DNA of 64,000 bases, taken from Pantoea sp. A4 (lineage in GTDB: Bacteria; Pseudomonadota; Gammaproteobacteria; Enterobacterales; Enterobacteriaceae). Of this stretch, positions 1 through 9,235 are shown one piece after another. Both the position numbers and the translations under genes were made by a program. The number at the start of each line of letters is the position of its first letter. The stretch's first letter is position 1. The notes under the pieces were generated by a model. The model was not told where the DNA came from. It made no database searches and worked only from the letters and a program-made list of their open reading frames with translations. The DNA is taken from assembly GCF_000295955.2 (NCBI RefSeq), contig NZ_ALXE01000019.1, positions 418,856 through 482,855 of the forward strand, written 5' to 3'.

Positions 1-114
1 GTGGAAGGCCCGGCCTACGCCTGTGTGAAGAAAATTATTCACTGTCGCCTCGTTCCGGCGCAGCAGCACAACGCGATTTCACTGTGGAAATGACAACAAA
101 AAGTGGAGAGACTG

Positions 115-1599
115 ATGAATGTAAGTACCCCCTTGCTGGTGACCTTTGTGGTCTACATCCTTGGCATGGTGCTGATTGGCTTAATTGCTTACCGCTCAAC
201 CAAAAACTTTGACGACTACATCCTGGGTGGCCGCAGTTTGGGCAGCGTAGTCACCGCACTTTCAGCAGGTGCTTCCGATATGAGCGGCTGGCTGCTGATG
301 GGCTTGCCTGGGGCCATTTTCCTCTCTGGTATCTCGGAAAGCTGGATTGCCATCGGCCTGACCATCGGTGCATGGCTGAACTGGAAAATTGTTGCCGGAC
401 GCCTGCGCGTGCAAACCGAGCACCACAATAATGCCCTTACCTTGCCAGACTTTTTCACCAGCCGTTTTGAAGACCATAACAAAATTCTGCGCGTCATCTC
501 CGCAGTCATTATCCTGATCTTCTTCACCATCTACTGTGCCTCAGGCGTGGTAGCGGGCGCACGTCTGTTTGAAAGCACCTTCGGCATGAGCTACGAAACC
601 GCCATCTGGGCCGGTGCCGCAGCCACGATCCTATACACCCTGATCGGCGGTTTCCTGGCGATCAGCTGGACCGATACCGTGCAGGCCAGCCTGATGATTT
701 TCGCCTTGATTCTGACGCCAGTGATGGTGATTGTGGCCGTTGGCGGCCTGTCAGATTCAATGGCCGTCATTGAAGCCAAGAGCCTGGAAAACCTCGATAT
801 GCTGAAAGGCCTGAACTTTGTCGCGGTGGTCTCGCTGCTGGGCTGGGGTCTGGGTTACTTTGGTCAGCCACACATTCTGGCGCGCTTTATGGCTGCGGAT
901 TCGCACCACTCCATCCGCACTGCCAGCCGTATCGGCATGACGTGGATGATCCTGTGCCTCGCGGGTGCCGTGGCAGTAGGCTTCTTCGGTATCGCCTACT
1001 TTGAGAATCACCCGGATCAGGCGGCGGGCGTGAGCCAGAACGGCGAGCGTATCTTCATTGAACTGGCGCGTATTCTGTTCAACCCGTGGATTGCCGGCAT
1101 CCTGCTTTCCGCGATTCTGGCCGCCGTCATGTCAACCCTGAGCTGCCAGCTGTTGGTGTGCTCAAGTGCCCTGACCGAAGACCTGTATAAAGGCTTCCTG
1201 CGTAAAAATGCCAGCCAGAAAGAGCTGGTGTGGGTAGGTCGTCTGATGGTGTTGCTGGTCGCACTGATTGCGATTGCGCTGGCATCTAACCCGGATAACC
1301 GCGTGCTGGGTCTGGTGAGCTACGCCTGGGCAGGCTTCGGTGCCGCATTTGGTCCGGTAATCCTGTTTGGCGTGTGCTGGAAACGCATGACGCGCAACGG
1401 TGCGCTGGCAGGTATGGTGATTGGTGCAGCCACCGTGCTGGTCTGGAAACAGTACGCATGGCTGGGCCTGTACGAAATCATCCCTGGCTTCCTGTTTGCC
1501 AGCATCGCGATTGTAGCGATCAGCCTGATGGGTCGCGAACCTTCAGATGAAGCACAAGCCCGCTTTGCCGCTGCAGAAGCAGAGTACAACACCCGTTAA
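115..1599 (+). CDS. putP: Sodium/proline symporter PutP
   Basis: Inner-membrane Na+:solute symporter (SSS family) importing proline. The 494-residue product tracks E. coli PutP almost from end to end, including NFDDYILGGRSLG, SAGASDMSGWLLMGLPGA, the TILYTLIGGFLAISWTD stretch and HILARFMAADSHHSI. Length is normal and about 13 hydrophobic segments are visible. I place the start at ATG 115 because it gives the N-terminus MNVSTPLLVTF, matching MAISTPMLVTF of E. coli, with GGAGAG just upstream; an in-frame GTG at 103 would add four residues. putA, usually divergent from putP, would lie to the left of the window. Very confident. Confidence 0.97.
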   Translation: MNVSTPLLVTFVVYILGMVLIGLIAYRSTKNFDDYILGGRSLGSVVTALSAGASDMSGWLLMGLPGAIFLSGISESWIAIGLTIGAWLNWKIVAGRLRVQTEHHNNALTLPDFFTSRFEDHNKILRVISAVIILIFFTIYCASGVVAGARLFESTFGMSYETAIWAGAAATILYTLIGGFLAISWTDTVQASLMIFALILTPVMVIVAVGGLSDSMAVIEAKSLENLDMLKGLNFVAVVSLLGWGLGYFGQPHILARFMAADSHHSIRTASRIGMTWMILCLAGAVAVGFFGIAYFENHPDQAAGVSQNGERIFIELARILFNPWIAGILLSAILAAVMSTLSCQLLVCSSALTEDLYKGFLRKNASQKELVWVGRLMVLLVALIAIALASNPDNRVLGLVSYAWAGFGAAFGPVILFGVCWKRMTRNGALAGMVIGAATVLVWKQYAWLGLYEIIPGFLFASIAIVAISLMGREPSDEAQARFAAAEAEYNTR

Positions 1600-1605
1600 T
1601 GCAAA

Positions 1606-1639
1606 AAGCCCCGCCCGTTTGCTGTAACGGGCGGGGCTT
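1606..1639. terminator. Bidirectional terminator between putP and the gal-type cluster
   Basis: A perfect 14-bp GC-rich stem (1606-1619 with 1626-1639, six-base loop) sits seven bases after the putP stop and before the convergent stop at 1658. A-rich sequence on the left and a pyrimidine-rich run on the right suit termination from both sides. Confidence 0.9.
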
Positions 1640-1657
1640 CTCTCTCTGTTATTTCAC

Positions 1658-2533
1658 TTAGCTTTTTGCCAGCTTATCCGCCACATCCTGCCAGACAAAC
1701 GGCACTAAATCGCTGTAACGCAATTGACGCTGTGCTAACTGCGCCGGTAGCTCGCCTTGTAATTCACTGGTTGCCTGACTCATCACTCCGCTCAACCCGA
1801 CATCCTGCAACGTTTTCACCACTTCCTGCATCTCTTCTGAACGGCGCACGCCATGTTCCGCGACGCGGCTAATCAAATAGTGTGGCAGTTGGTCGTCCCA
1901 GCCTAAAGAGGGAAAGCTGGCGTGCAGGGAGTTCAGTACCGGGGCTTCAACGCCATACAGACGCGCGGCGCGCAGGCACTCGGTGGTCAGGGCTTCAAGG
2001 CCTTTGATCATCACACTGCGACACATCTTGATGGCAGAGACTTCCCCCACCTGAGCGCTGGCCGCACGGGCGTTGCAACCCAACTCAGTCAGGCGAAGTG
2101 CAACCCGCTCAGCCTGAGTCCCCCCGATCAACAGCGGTGTCGCCAGCCGCTTCGGCGGCACCGGAGCCATCACCGCCACGTCGAGATAATCCCCGGCCCC
2201 GCCTGCCACAACCTGGGCCGAACGGCGCTTGGTTTCCGGGGCCACGGAGTTGAAATCCAACAGGATTTGCCCAGGTTGTAACAACGGAGCCAGCTCCTGA
2301 GCCACCTCTGCGGCACTGCCTGCGGTGACTAATGACAGCACCCACTTAACCCCCTGTACGGCTTCAGCCGCACTGCGAGCCGGTGTTACGTTCAGTTCTT
2401 CAGCACGCTGGCGCATCGCCTCGCCTTCAGCACTGAGCAGCTTTTTATCCCAGATTCGCACGCCAGCGGCGGCGAGATCGGCAGCATAAACACTGCCCGC
2501 CTCACCAAATCCAATAATGGCAATTTCAGCCAT
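1658..2533 (-). CDS. NAD(P)-dependent dehydrogenase, 6-phosphogluconate/hydroxyisobutyrate dehydrogenase-like (DUF1932 type)
   Basis: 291 residues. The N-terminal Rossmann fold begins IIGFGEAGSVYAADL (GxGxxG, residues about 5-20). LVTAGSAAEVAQ and DFNSVAPETKRR are typical of beta-hydroxyacid dehydrogenases. KMCRSVMIKGLEALTTE (about 169-185) carries the likely catalytic Lys and leads into a helical C-terminal domain of DUF1932 type. It starts at ATG 2533 with GGAGG upstream, only 9 bases after the 4-oxalomesaconate tautomerase gene, so it is probably the last gene of that operon. The substrate cannot be read from the sequence; a hydroxy-acid of the aromatic pathway is my inference. Confidence 0.8.
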   Translation of the reverse strand: MAEIAIIGFGEAGSVYAADLAAAGVRIWDKKLLSAEGEAMRQRAEELNVTPARSAAEAVQGVKWVLSLVTAGSAAEVAQELAPLLQPGQILLDFNSVAPETKRRSAQVVAGGAGDYLDVAVMAPVPPKRLATPLLIGGTQAERVALRLTELGCNARAASAQVGEVSAIKMCRSVMIKGLEALTTECLRAARLYGVEAPVLNSLHASFPSLGWDDQLPHYLISRVAEHGVRRSEEMQEVVKTLQDVGLSGVMSQATSELQGELPAQLAQRQLRYSDLVPFVWQDVADKLAKS

Positions 2534-2542
2534 AACGCCTCC

Positions 2543-3625
2543 TTAATGGCCCTGCCAGAGCGATCCCGGCACGGCAACGCGACCGTCAAACAGCAAGCGC
2601 GCGGTACGAATGAGCCCGCTGTTAATCACTTGTCCTGCGGCATCCCGCTGCAACATCACACTGAACTCCCCGCTGGGATGTTCCACCGCCAACTGCTGAT
2701 TCAGCGCGCTACTCACCTGCGCAACGCCAGCGGTAATACTGCCGTCGATCAAACAGGCAGTGGCGACACTCACCGCGCCCAGTACGCCAATCGATGCATG
2801 GCAGCGGTGAGGAATAAAGGTGCGCGTGGTCAGCGCGCCTCCCTGCTGAGGTGCGGCCACCAGGGTCATTTTTGGCACCGTGCGCTGAGCAACATCACCC
2901 AGCTGCATTTTTGGCCCCGCCTGCAAGCGAATGGATTCCAGCCGCGCCTTCAGTTCCGCGTCATTATCTAACTGTTCGCGACTTTCTAATCCACTGCGGC
3001 CCAGATCGGCGGCACGAATCAGCACCACCGGCATACCGTTATCGATACAGGTCACTTCTATGCCATCAAAGGTGTCACGCGGCTGCCCGGTGGGCAGTAA
3101 CGCGCCACAGCTTGAACCCGCAATATCCTGGAAGTTGAGGATCTGCTGAGCGGCATAGCCCGGCACGCCGTCAATGCGCGTATCACCTTCATACTCGACG
3201 CTACCTTCAGGTGTTGCAATTTCCGCTTCGGCAACCTGCCCGGTATTCACCATGAAAATACGTACGCGCGTGCGATCGCCCTGCGCGGCAACCAGCCCTT
3301 TTTCGATTGCAAACGGGCCCACCGCCGCCAGCACATTACCGCAGTTCTGGCCATAATCGACCACGGCTTTATCTACGTTGACCTGGGCAAACAGGTAATC
3401 AACATCAGCATCACTGCGCGTGGAAGGGCTAACGATCGCCACTTTACTGGTCAGCGGATCTGCGCCGCCCAGGCCGTCAATTTGGCGTTTGTCGGGCGAA
3501 CCCATCACCGCCAACAGCACCCGATCGCGCAGTGCGGCGTCTGCGGGCAGATCGCTCGCCAGGAAGCAGGCGGCTTTCGAGGTACCGCCGCGCATCATTA
3601 CACAGGGGATCAGCGTCTGTTTCAT
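2543..3625 (-). CDS. galD: 4-oxalomesaconate tautomerase (PrpF/GalD family)
   Basis: 360-residue PrpF-family isomerase. The N-terminus [20 protein letters not shown], followed by [20 protein letters not shown], is the hallmark of PrpF/GalD proteins, as are [18 protein letters not shown] and the late [19 protein letters not shown] segment. GalD of Pseudomonas putida interconverts keto and enol forms of 4-oxalomesaconate in gallate breakdown. Here it overlaps galC by four bases (ATGA) and sits with galB, which favours the oxalomesaconate role over a 2-methylaconitate role. An alternative is a PrpF-like isomerase for another tricarboxylic acid. Confidence 0.88.
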   Translation of the reverse strand: MKQTLIPCVMMRGGTSKAACFLASDLPADAALRDRVLLAVMGSPDKRQIDGLGGADPLTSKVAIVSPSTRSDADVDYLFAQVNVDKAVVDYGQNCGNVLAAVGPFAIEKGLVAAQGDRTRVRIFMVNTGQVAEAEIATPEGSVEYEGDTRIDGVPGYAAQQILNFQDIAGSSCGALLPTGQPRDTFDGIEVTCIDNGMPVVLIRAADLGRSGLESREQLDNDAELKARLESIRLQAGPKMQLGDVAQRTVPKMTLVAAPQQGGALTTRTFIPHRCHASIGVLGAVSVATACLIDGSITAGVAQVSSALNQQLAVEHPSGEFSVMLQRDAAGQVINSGLIRTARLLFDGRVAVPGSLWQGH

Positions 3626-4341
3626 GCGTCGTTCTGCAATTGTTCAACGGTATCGAAGTAGCGCAGGCCCTTTTCTGCCAGCGTGCCACGCATCTGGTAG
3701 ATATCCAGCCCCAGCTCACCGGCTGCCAGGCGCTGACGTTTACCCTCTTCCGCATCCACACGTTTCTGCGCGGCCAGGCTAACCTGCTGTGCCTGCTCAC
3801 GCGGCACAATCACCACGCCATCATCATCGGCAATCACCACATCGCCTGGCGTCACCAGTTGGCCGGCGCACACCACGGGCACATTGACTGACCCCAGCGT
3901 GGCTTTCACCGTCCCCTGCGCATACACCGCACGCGACCAGACCGGGAAGTTCATTTCACGCAATGTCTGGCTGTCGCGGATACCGATATCACCCACCAGG
4001 CCTACCACACCACGCGCCTGGAGTGACGTCGCTAACAGGTCGCCAAAGAAACCATCGTGACATTCAGAGGTCGGTGCAACCACCAGCACATCACCGGGCT
4101 GGCACTGCTCCACGGCGACGTGGAACATCCAGTTATCCCCTGGCGAGACCAGCACGGTGACCGCGCTGCCCGCAATGGCGCGGTTTTGCTGTACCGGGCG
4201 TACCCGCACGTCCAGTAATCCCTGACGCTGCTGCGCTTCATGCACTGTCGCTACACCGTAGCGGGCAAAATCGGCCATCAGGCTTTGGTCGGCGCGCGCA
4301 ATATTACGCACCACAACCCCTTTTTTTCCTGGCAGGCTCAT
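3622..4341 (-). CDS. galC: 4-carboxy-4-hydroxy-2-oxoadipate aldolase / oxaloacetate decarboxylase (RraA fold)
   Basis: Class II (divalent metal) aldolase of the HMG/CHA family, 239 residues, cleaving 4-carboxy-4-hydroxy-2-oxoadipate to pyruvate and oxaloacetate in the family's known pathway. Visible motifs: [16 protein letters not shown] at the N-terminus, [20 protein letters not shown], and [20 protein letters not shown], which supplies the G-D-x20-R-D type metal and substrate site. [17 protein letters not shown] follows. It overlaps both neighbours by four bases, so galB-galC-galD should be translationally coupled. RraA itself is ruled out by context and by the longer C-terminal tail. Confidence 0.9.
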   Translation of the reverse strand: MSLPGKKGVVVRNIARADQSLMADFARYGVATVHEAQQRQGLLDVRVRPVQQNRAIAGSAVTVLVSPGDNWMFHVAVEQCQPGDVLVVAPTSECHDGFFGDLLATSLQARGVVGLVGDIGIRDSQTLREMNFPVWSRAVYAQGTVKATLGSVNVPVVCAGQLVTPGDVVIADDDGVVIVPREQAQQVSLAAQKRVDAEEGKRQRLAAGELGLDIYQMRGTLAEKGLRYFDTVEQLQNDA

Positions 4342-5075
4342 GACAGATTCTCCGTTACGCGTGGGAACAGACTCTGGTAGCCTTCACCGTGGGTGATGTC
4401 GCGCCCGCTGGTGATACCGATGTTGCGCTTCGCCTGAACACCGCGCTGTAACGCGACGCGGGTGTAGTACTCCCACAGGTGTTCTTGTCCCGCCATACAC
4501 TGGATCGCGGCGTACTTCTTATCCCACACCGAAGTGATATCCAGCAGCACATCGGGCTTCCAGTTGCACTGCTCTGGCTGATGCGGCTCAAAGCTGTAAA
4601 CCGGCGGCGCGCCAACAATGGTTTCACCTGGGCGATAGCCTTCTGCCTGTGCGATGATGCGCGCTTCCTGCGCCAGATTTGCCGCCAGCGGATGATCGTA
4701 GTTGTACGGGTCAGCAACGGAGTGCGTCAGTACAAAGTGCGGTTGCACCTTACGGTAGACATCCGCCAGACGGAACAGTGTCTCTTTGTCTGCACGCAGC
4801 GGATAATCGCCTAAGTCGAAGAACTCAATACTGGCTCCGAGGATCTCCGCTGCCGCTTCCGCTTCTGCACGACGATGCTGTTTTACCAGCGCCTCAGTCA
4901 TATTCCCTTTACGCCACAGTTTGGCCGACTCACCGCGCTCACCAAACGAGAGACACACCACATGGACGTCATAACCCTGTGCCGCATGCAGCGCGATAGA
5001 ACCGCCCGCACGCCAGACGAAATCTGCTGAGTGAGCGCTAACCACAAGGGCACTTTTCTTGGTGTTGTTTTCCAT
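4338..5075 (-). CDS. galB: 4-oxalomesaconate hydratase (PIG-L/LmbE family)
   Basis: 245-residue PIG-L-fold zinc enzyme. The usual AHPDD metal motif reads [20 protein letters not shown], the form I associate with P. putida GalB, which hydrates 4-oxalomesaconate to 4-carboxy-4-hydroxy-2-oxoadipate. [18 protein letters not shown] supplies the second His cluster. It is the first gene of the minus-strand operon galB-galC-galD-dehydrogenase and starts 131 bases from the divergent regulator. Family membership alone would also allow a deacetylase, but the three-gene context makes hydratase much more likely. Confidence 0.88.
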   Translation of the reverse strand: MENNTKKSALVVSAHSADFVWRAGGSIALHAAQGYDVHVVCLSFGERGESAKLWRKGNMTEALVKQHRRAEAEAAAEILGASIEFFDLGDYPLRADKETLFRLADVYRKVQPHFVLTHSVADPYNYDHPLAANLAQEARIIAQAEGYRPGETIVGAPPVYSFEPHQPEQCNWKPDVLLDITSVWDKKYAAIQCMAGQEHLWEYYTRVALQRGVQAKRNIGITSGRDITHGEGYQSLFPRVTENLS

Positions 5076-5206
5076 TTTTCATTCCCGCATTGACTGTTTT
5101 TTTCATCCTGACACGCGGCATCAGGGGCGGGATAATGCCTTTCATTGCGCAGGCTATGATTTTTATTTATGTTGTGATCACGCTCTCTTGTACATCCTGC
5201 ACAGAC

Positions 5207-6430
5207 ATGAAAAAGAAATCAGAAGATAAAATAATTAAAATCATGCAAATACGTGCTTTTTGCATGATAGCCGACCGGGGAACCGTGTCTGAAGCTGCGG
5301 AGAATTTATTTCGCACCCAGTCAGCCATCACCCGTTCGATACGTGATCTGGAACACAATCTGGCGGTGCCGCTGTTCGAACGCCAGGCCAGCGGGATGTT
5401 ATTAACCGAGCTGGGGAAGGCGATTTTACCCCGCGCCCAGCGTGCCATTGCCGAACTGCATCAGGTGCCAGCGCTGCTCAGTCGGCTAAAACAGGACCGC
5501 CGCGATGAGGCCGAACCGGTGTGGCTGTTTAACCTGCGACGCTTGCAGATTTTTCTCGCCTTATGCCGTCTGCACCACACGCAAAGCGTCGCCAGCTCGC
5601 TGGGTATCAGCCAACCGGCAGTCAGCGCCGCGCTGAAAGTGCTGGAGAAAGGGGCCGGGATGGTGCTGTTTCGCCGTACGCCAAAGGGCATGATGCCCAC
5701 CGCTGCCGGACGCGAGATGGCCCCGGTGATCAGCCGCGCACTGAATGAGATCCGCCATATTCCCGACGAGCTGGCTGCGCGCCAGGGGATTCTTACCGGA
5801 ACGGTGAATATTGGCGCGCTACCGCTCAGCCGCAGCCGCCTGCTGCCGCTAGCCATCGCCCGGCTGATTGCACGTCATCCCGGTATTCATATCGTCACCA
5901 ATGAGAGTGCTTTCAGCACGCTGATCACCGAACTGCGGGCCGGAGAGGTTGATTTTATTCTTGGCGCACTCCGCCATGATGAGGCCATTCTCGATATTCA
6001 TAATCAGACGCTGTTCGACGAGGAGTTGATCCTGCTGGTGCGCCAGAATCACCCGCTCTGTAGCAAACCGCCAGGCGCCAGCGCATTAAGCCAGGTACAG
6101 TGGATCTTGCCGCGCAGCAACTCGCCCGCCCGCCATCTGTTGGACGGCGCATTTCAGCAGGCCGGAATGGATGCCCCAACGCCCGTGGTTGAAAGCGGCG
6201 ATCTCGCCATCGTACGTGGACTGCTACTGAATTCGGATATGGTGGCGGCGGTTTCCTCACAGCAGCTGGATTTTGAAGTGAAAGCGGGTGTCCTGCGCCA
6301 GCTCTCTTTGAAGCTGCCTGACACCCGCCGGGAGATCGGGCTAACCTTCCGTCAGGGAGCGCTGCACTCCCCGGCAACCACCGCCCTGCTGACCTGCATC
6401 CATGAAGTCGTTGCCGATGGTTTTAAATGA
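5207..6430 (+). CDS. LysR-type regulator with two N-terminal HTH domains, probable controller of the gal-type cluster
   Basis: About 407 residues from ATG 5207, longer than the usual 300. The first HTH is MQIRAFCMIADRGTVSEAAE through SAITRSIRDLEHNL. After a linker a second LysR-type HTH follows: LRRLQIFLALCRLHHTQSVA, then ISQPAVSAALKVLEK. A periplasmic-binding-protein-like effector domain occupies the rest (GTVNIGALPLSRSRLLP onward). It is divergent from galB and upstream of an aromatic-acid importer, so it probably responds to an aromatic acid or pathway intermediate. A TTG at 5090 would add 39 residues that look untranslated; ATG 5243 is another possible start. No strong Shine-Dalgarno supports any of these. 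Confidence 0.87.
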   Translation: MKKKSEDKIIKIMQIRAFCMIADRGTVSEAAENLFRTQSAITRSIRDLEHNLAVPLFERQASGMLLTELGKAILPRAQRAIAELHQVPALLSRLKQDRRDEAEPVWLFNLRRLQIFLALCRLHHTQSVASSLGISQPAVSAALKVLEKGAGMVLFRRTPKGMMPTAAGREMAPVISRALNEIRHIPDELAARQGILTGTVNIGALPLSRSRLLPLAIARLIARHPGIHIVTNESAFSTLITELRAGEVDFILGALRHDEAILDIHNQTLFDEELILLVRQNHPLCSKPPGASALSQVQWILPRSNSPARHLLDGAFQQAGMDAPTPVVESGDLAIVRGLLLNSDMVAAVSSQQLDFEVKAGVLRQLSLKLPDTRREIGLTFRQGALHSPATTALLTCIHEVVADGFK

Positions 6431-6463
6431 AACGCATAGATCTCTAAAAAAAAGTTTAACCAC

Positions 6464-6482
6464 AAGCCCGTAATTCGGGCTT
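6464..6482. terminator. Small hairpin after the LysR gene
   Basis: A 7-bp inverted repeat (6464-6470 with 6476-6482, five-base loop) lies 33 bases after the regulator stop. There is no clear T-run on the plus strand, so a weak terminator or mRNA 3' stabiliser is all I can claim. The remaining bases up to 6648 presumably hold the importer promoter; no convincing -35/-10 pair stood out. Confidence 0.45.
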
Positions 6483-6648
6483 TCCAGATAGCTGCACACT
6501 GTTAAATCCATCACAGTATAAACCCAACTCATACCTCTAAAAGCCTTTTGCGACTGACACCACGCGGCGCTCGCGCTTAACGTGGGGACTGAAATTTTCT
6601 CTCATCACAACAATAACTGCCCTCAGCGGCACCACAGAGAGCGTCCCT

Positions 6649-8031
6649 ATGAAGCGTAATAACCTGATCAATGTGAAGTCGTGGATCGACGATCACCCTA
6701 TCTCCCCCTTCCAGTGGCGCGTGCTGATTCTGTGCCTGGTGATCATTATGTTCGACGGCTACGATGCCGCCGTCATGGGCTTTATCGCCCCGGCCCTGAT
6801 TGAGGGCTGGGGCATCAGCAAAGCGGCGATGGGCCCGATCCTCGGTGCCGCCATGTTTGGTGTCGCACTGGGTGCACTGATTGCCGGGCCACTCTCAGAC
6901 CGCTTTGGCCGTAAACGCACCATTCTTTACTCCGTGCTGGTGTTCGCCGCCTTTAGCCTGGTGTGCGCGCTGGCACGTTCTCCGGTGGAGATGGCGCTGT
7001 TGCGCTTTATTGCCGGATTGGGATTGGGTGCGGTGATGCCGAACTGCGTAACCTTGATCTCCGAATACATGCCAGAACGGCGCAAAGGATTCATGATCAC
7101 CCTGATGTTTAGCGGTTTTAATATTGGCTCTGGCCTCGGCGGATTTATTGCTGCCGCCCTGCTCAACCACTATAACTGGCAAGCAGTGCTGATTTTTGGT
7201 GGCACAATCCCGCTTATTTTGCTGCCGGTATTGTTCTGGCTACTGCCTGAATCGGTACTGAATCTGGTGGTGCGTAAAGCCCCGCGTGAACGCATTGCCG
7301 CGTTGCTGAACCGTATGGGGGGACACTTCCAACCCGATGATGCCTTTATCCTGAATTCCCCGGAAGTAAAACGCCGTGGCACCATTGGCGAGCTGTTCCG
7401 TCACGGCTTTGCCCGTGGCACTGTGATCCTGTGGCTGACCTATTTTATGGGCCTGTTCGTGATTTACCTGCTGAATGGCTGGTTGCCGACCATTATGCGT
7501 TCTGGCGGTATCTCCCTTGAACAAGCGGCGATCATTGCCGGTTTATTCCAGTTAGGTGGTCCGGTGGGCGGCATTATTGTCGGTGCCTTGATGGATAAAA
7601 TGCGTCCGCGCTATGTCATGGCGGTGGTCTATTTTATCGGCTGTCTGTGCCTGATAATGCAAGGGGTGTTTGGCTTCAGCGGGACAACGTTAGGCGTGCT
7701 GATTTTCTTCACCGGCATGTGCATTAACGGCGCGCAAAATGGTTTGCAGGTGTATGCACCGGCCTTCTATCCCACGGAAATTCGTGCCACCGGGGTAAGT
7801 TGGATGCACGGTATTGGCCGCATTGGCGCCATCCTCAGCTCTTCTATGGGGGGTATTTTGATGGGCGCGTTTCCGGCGGAAGGGGCCATCTTCTTCGTAC
7901 TGGCGCTGCCTGCGTTACTTGCTGCGGTCAGCATTACCCTGCACCGCAACGTAGCATTAGCGCTGAAGGTGAAAGGCGCGGGCCTGGCCGAAGTGCCGGC
8001 ACTCTCTCAGAGTATGAATCCACGCCCTTAA
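6649..8031 (+). CDS. MFS aromatic acid:H+ symporter (AAHS family, PcaK/GalT-like)
   Basis: 460-residue inner-membrane carrier with about 12 hydrophobic segments. The first segment holds IIMFDGYDAAVMGFIAPAL, the D-G-x-D signature of the aromatic-acid symporter family. The MFS loop 2-3 motif is GPLSDRFGRKRT, and PERRKGFMITLMFSGFNIGS is also typical. Importing gallate, protocatechuate or a similar acid would fit the neighbouring oxalomesaconate genes and the regulator just upstream on the same strand. Substrate specificity cannot be read from the sequence, so I leave out a gene symbol. The start at ATG 6649 has only a weak purine-rich stretch upstream. Confidence 0.87.
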   Translation: MKRNNLINVKSWIDDHPISPFQWRVLILCLVIIMFDGYDAAVMGFIAPALIEGWGISKAAMGPILGAAMFGVALGALIAGPLSDRFGRKRTILYSVLVFAAFSLVCALARSPVEMALLRFIAGLGLGAVMPNCVTLISEYMPERRKGFMITLMFSGFNIGSGLGGFIAAALLNHYNWQAVLIFGGTIPLILLPVLFWLLPESVLNLVVRKAPRERIAALLNRMGGHFQPDDAFILNSPEVKRRGTIGELFRHGFARGTVILWLTYFMGLFVIYLLNGWLPTIMRSGGISLEQAAIIAGLFQLGGPVGGIIVGALMDKMRPRYVMAVVYFIGCLCLIMQGVFGFSGTTLGVLIFFTGMCINGAQNGLQVYAPAFYPTEIRATGVSWMHGIGRIGAILSSSMGGILMGAFPAEGAIFFVLALPALLAAVSITLHRNVALALKVKGAGLAEVPALSQSMNPRP

Positions 8032-8037
8032 CCCTGG

Positions 8038-8068
8038 GGACTCTGGCCTCTGTGTCAGGCCAGAGTCC
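8038..8068. terminator. Hairpin between convergent importer and aminotransferase genes
   Basis: A perfect 12-bp inverted repeat (8038-8049 with 8057-8068, seven-base loop) fills most of the 43-base gap between the two convergent stop codons. It lacks a T-run but its position suits transcription termination from both sides. Confidence 0.65.
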
Positions 8069-8074
8069 GGGCCG

Positions 8075-9199
8075 TTATGCGGCGTTAAACTCGCCGCTGG
8101 CCACGAGGAAATCAATCAACTGCGTCAGCTTTTGCAGATCCTCCAGCGCGATATTGTGGAAGATGGCAATACGCAGCTGGTTACGCCCCAATCCACGGTA
8201 TCCCTCAATGCCATACACCAGACGCTGCGCATTCAGGTAATCCGTCAGCTTCTCCACGTTAATGGCATCGCTAACATCAACCGTACACACCGTGGTGGAA
8301 CGCGCGGCTTCATTTTCCACATACGGCGTCAGATAGTCGCTGTTTTGCGCCCATTGATAGATCAACTGGGCCTTTTCGCCTGCCAGGTGCTCAACGGCGG
8401 CAAAACCTACCTGATTCATACGTTTGAGCTGCTCCGCGAACAGGAACAGCGTCACGGTCGCGGGGGTGTTGTAAGTCTGCTGCTGTTTGCCATTGCTCAG
8501 CGCCAGACGCCAGTCAGCAAACACCGGAATGTAACGCCCTGCGGTGGCCGCCACTTCGGCAATGCGCGCCTGCGCTGCCGGAGACAGGATAGCCACAAAC
8601 AGACCACCTTCACTGGCAAACACTTTCTGTGGCGAGAAGAAGAACAGGTCGACGCGGGAGAGATCGCACGCAATTTGCCCCGCTCCGCTGGTGGCATCCA
8701 CCGCCAGTAAACACCCTTCTGCCACCGCAGGCAGCTGGCTGTTCATCACGCCGGTGGAGGTTTCATTCAAGGTCCAGGTGACAACATCCGCACGCGCATC
8801 CGCCTGTGGCACGTTGGGCTGACCATTTTCCGCCACCACTGCCTGCGCCGTGATCCAGGGAACCCGCGCGGAGGCCTGGTGCCACTTCTGGGAAAATTCA
8901 CCGCATACATAGTGGGTGATGTGGGATTTCACCAGCCCTAATCCCACCATATCAAACACCAGCGTAGCGCCACCGTTACCCAGCACGATGGCGTAATCTT
9001 CAGGGACATTCAGCAAAGTACGCAGATTTTCCTGAATTTCGCCACACAGCTGGCGCACAGGCAGCTTACGATGGCTGGTGCCCAGCAGGTGTGGCCCACG
9101 GGCCGCCAACTGGGTTAAATCATCTAGATTGATCAGCGATGGGCCGCAGCCAAAACGGGGATCGGCCGGGATTAATGCATCGGGAATCGTTATTGCCAC
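8075..9199 (-). CDS. SerC-like class V aminotransferase (phosphoserine transaminase family)
   Basis: PLP-dependent fold type I enzyme of about 374 residues. FGCGPSLINLDDL near the N-terminus, GTSHRKLPVRQLCGEIQENL and LGNGGATLVFDMVGLGL match the phosphoserine aminotransferase layout. The PLP lysine is in FFFSPQKVFASEGGLF. I choose GTG 9199 because AAGGAC lies six bases upstream; a TTG at 9229 would add ten residues. The canonical enterobacterial serC sits beside aroA, so this would be a second, more divergent copy, perhaps with a different amino-acid substrate. The start of the next gene, yeeZ, lies upstream on the same strand with a 36-base gap. Confidence 0.82.
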   Translation of the reverse strand: MAITIPDALIPADPRFGCGPSLINLDDLTQLAARGPHLLGTSHRKLPVRQLCGEIQENLRTLLNVPEDYAIVLGNGGATLVFDMVGLGLVKSHITHYVCGEFSQKWHQASARVPWITAQAVVAENGQPNVPQADARADVVTWTLNETSTGVMNSQLPAVAEGCLLAVDATSGAGQIACDLSRVDLFFFSPQKVFASEGGLFVAILSPAAQARIAEVAATAGRYIPVFADWRLALSNGKQQQTYNTPATVTLFLFAEQLKRMNQVGFAAVEHLAGEKAQLIYQWAQNSDYLTPYVENEAARSTTVCTVDVSDAINVEKLTDYLNAQRLVYGIEGYRGLGRNQLRIAIFHNIALEDLQKLTQLIDFLVASGEFNAA

Positions 9200-9235
9200 T
9201 TCTCTGTCCTTGGTTGTGAGATAAATCAATCGGGG

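Noticed and set aside
5090..5206. N-terminal extension of the LysR gene from TTG 5090
   Set aside because: Hydrophobic, Cys-rich extension unlike LysR proteins; it occupies the divergent promoter region.
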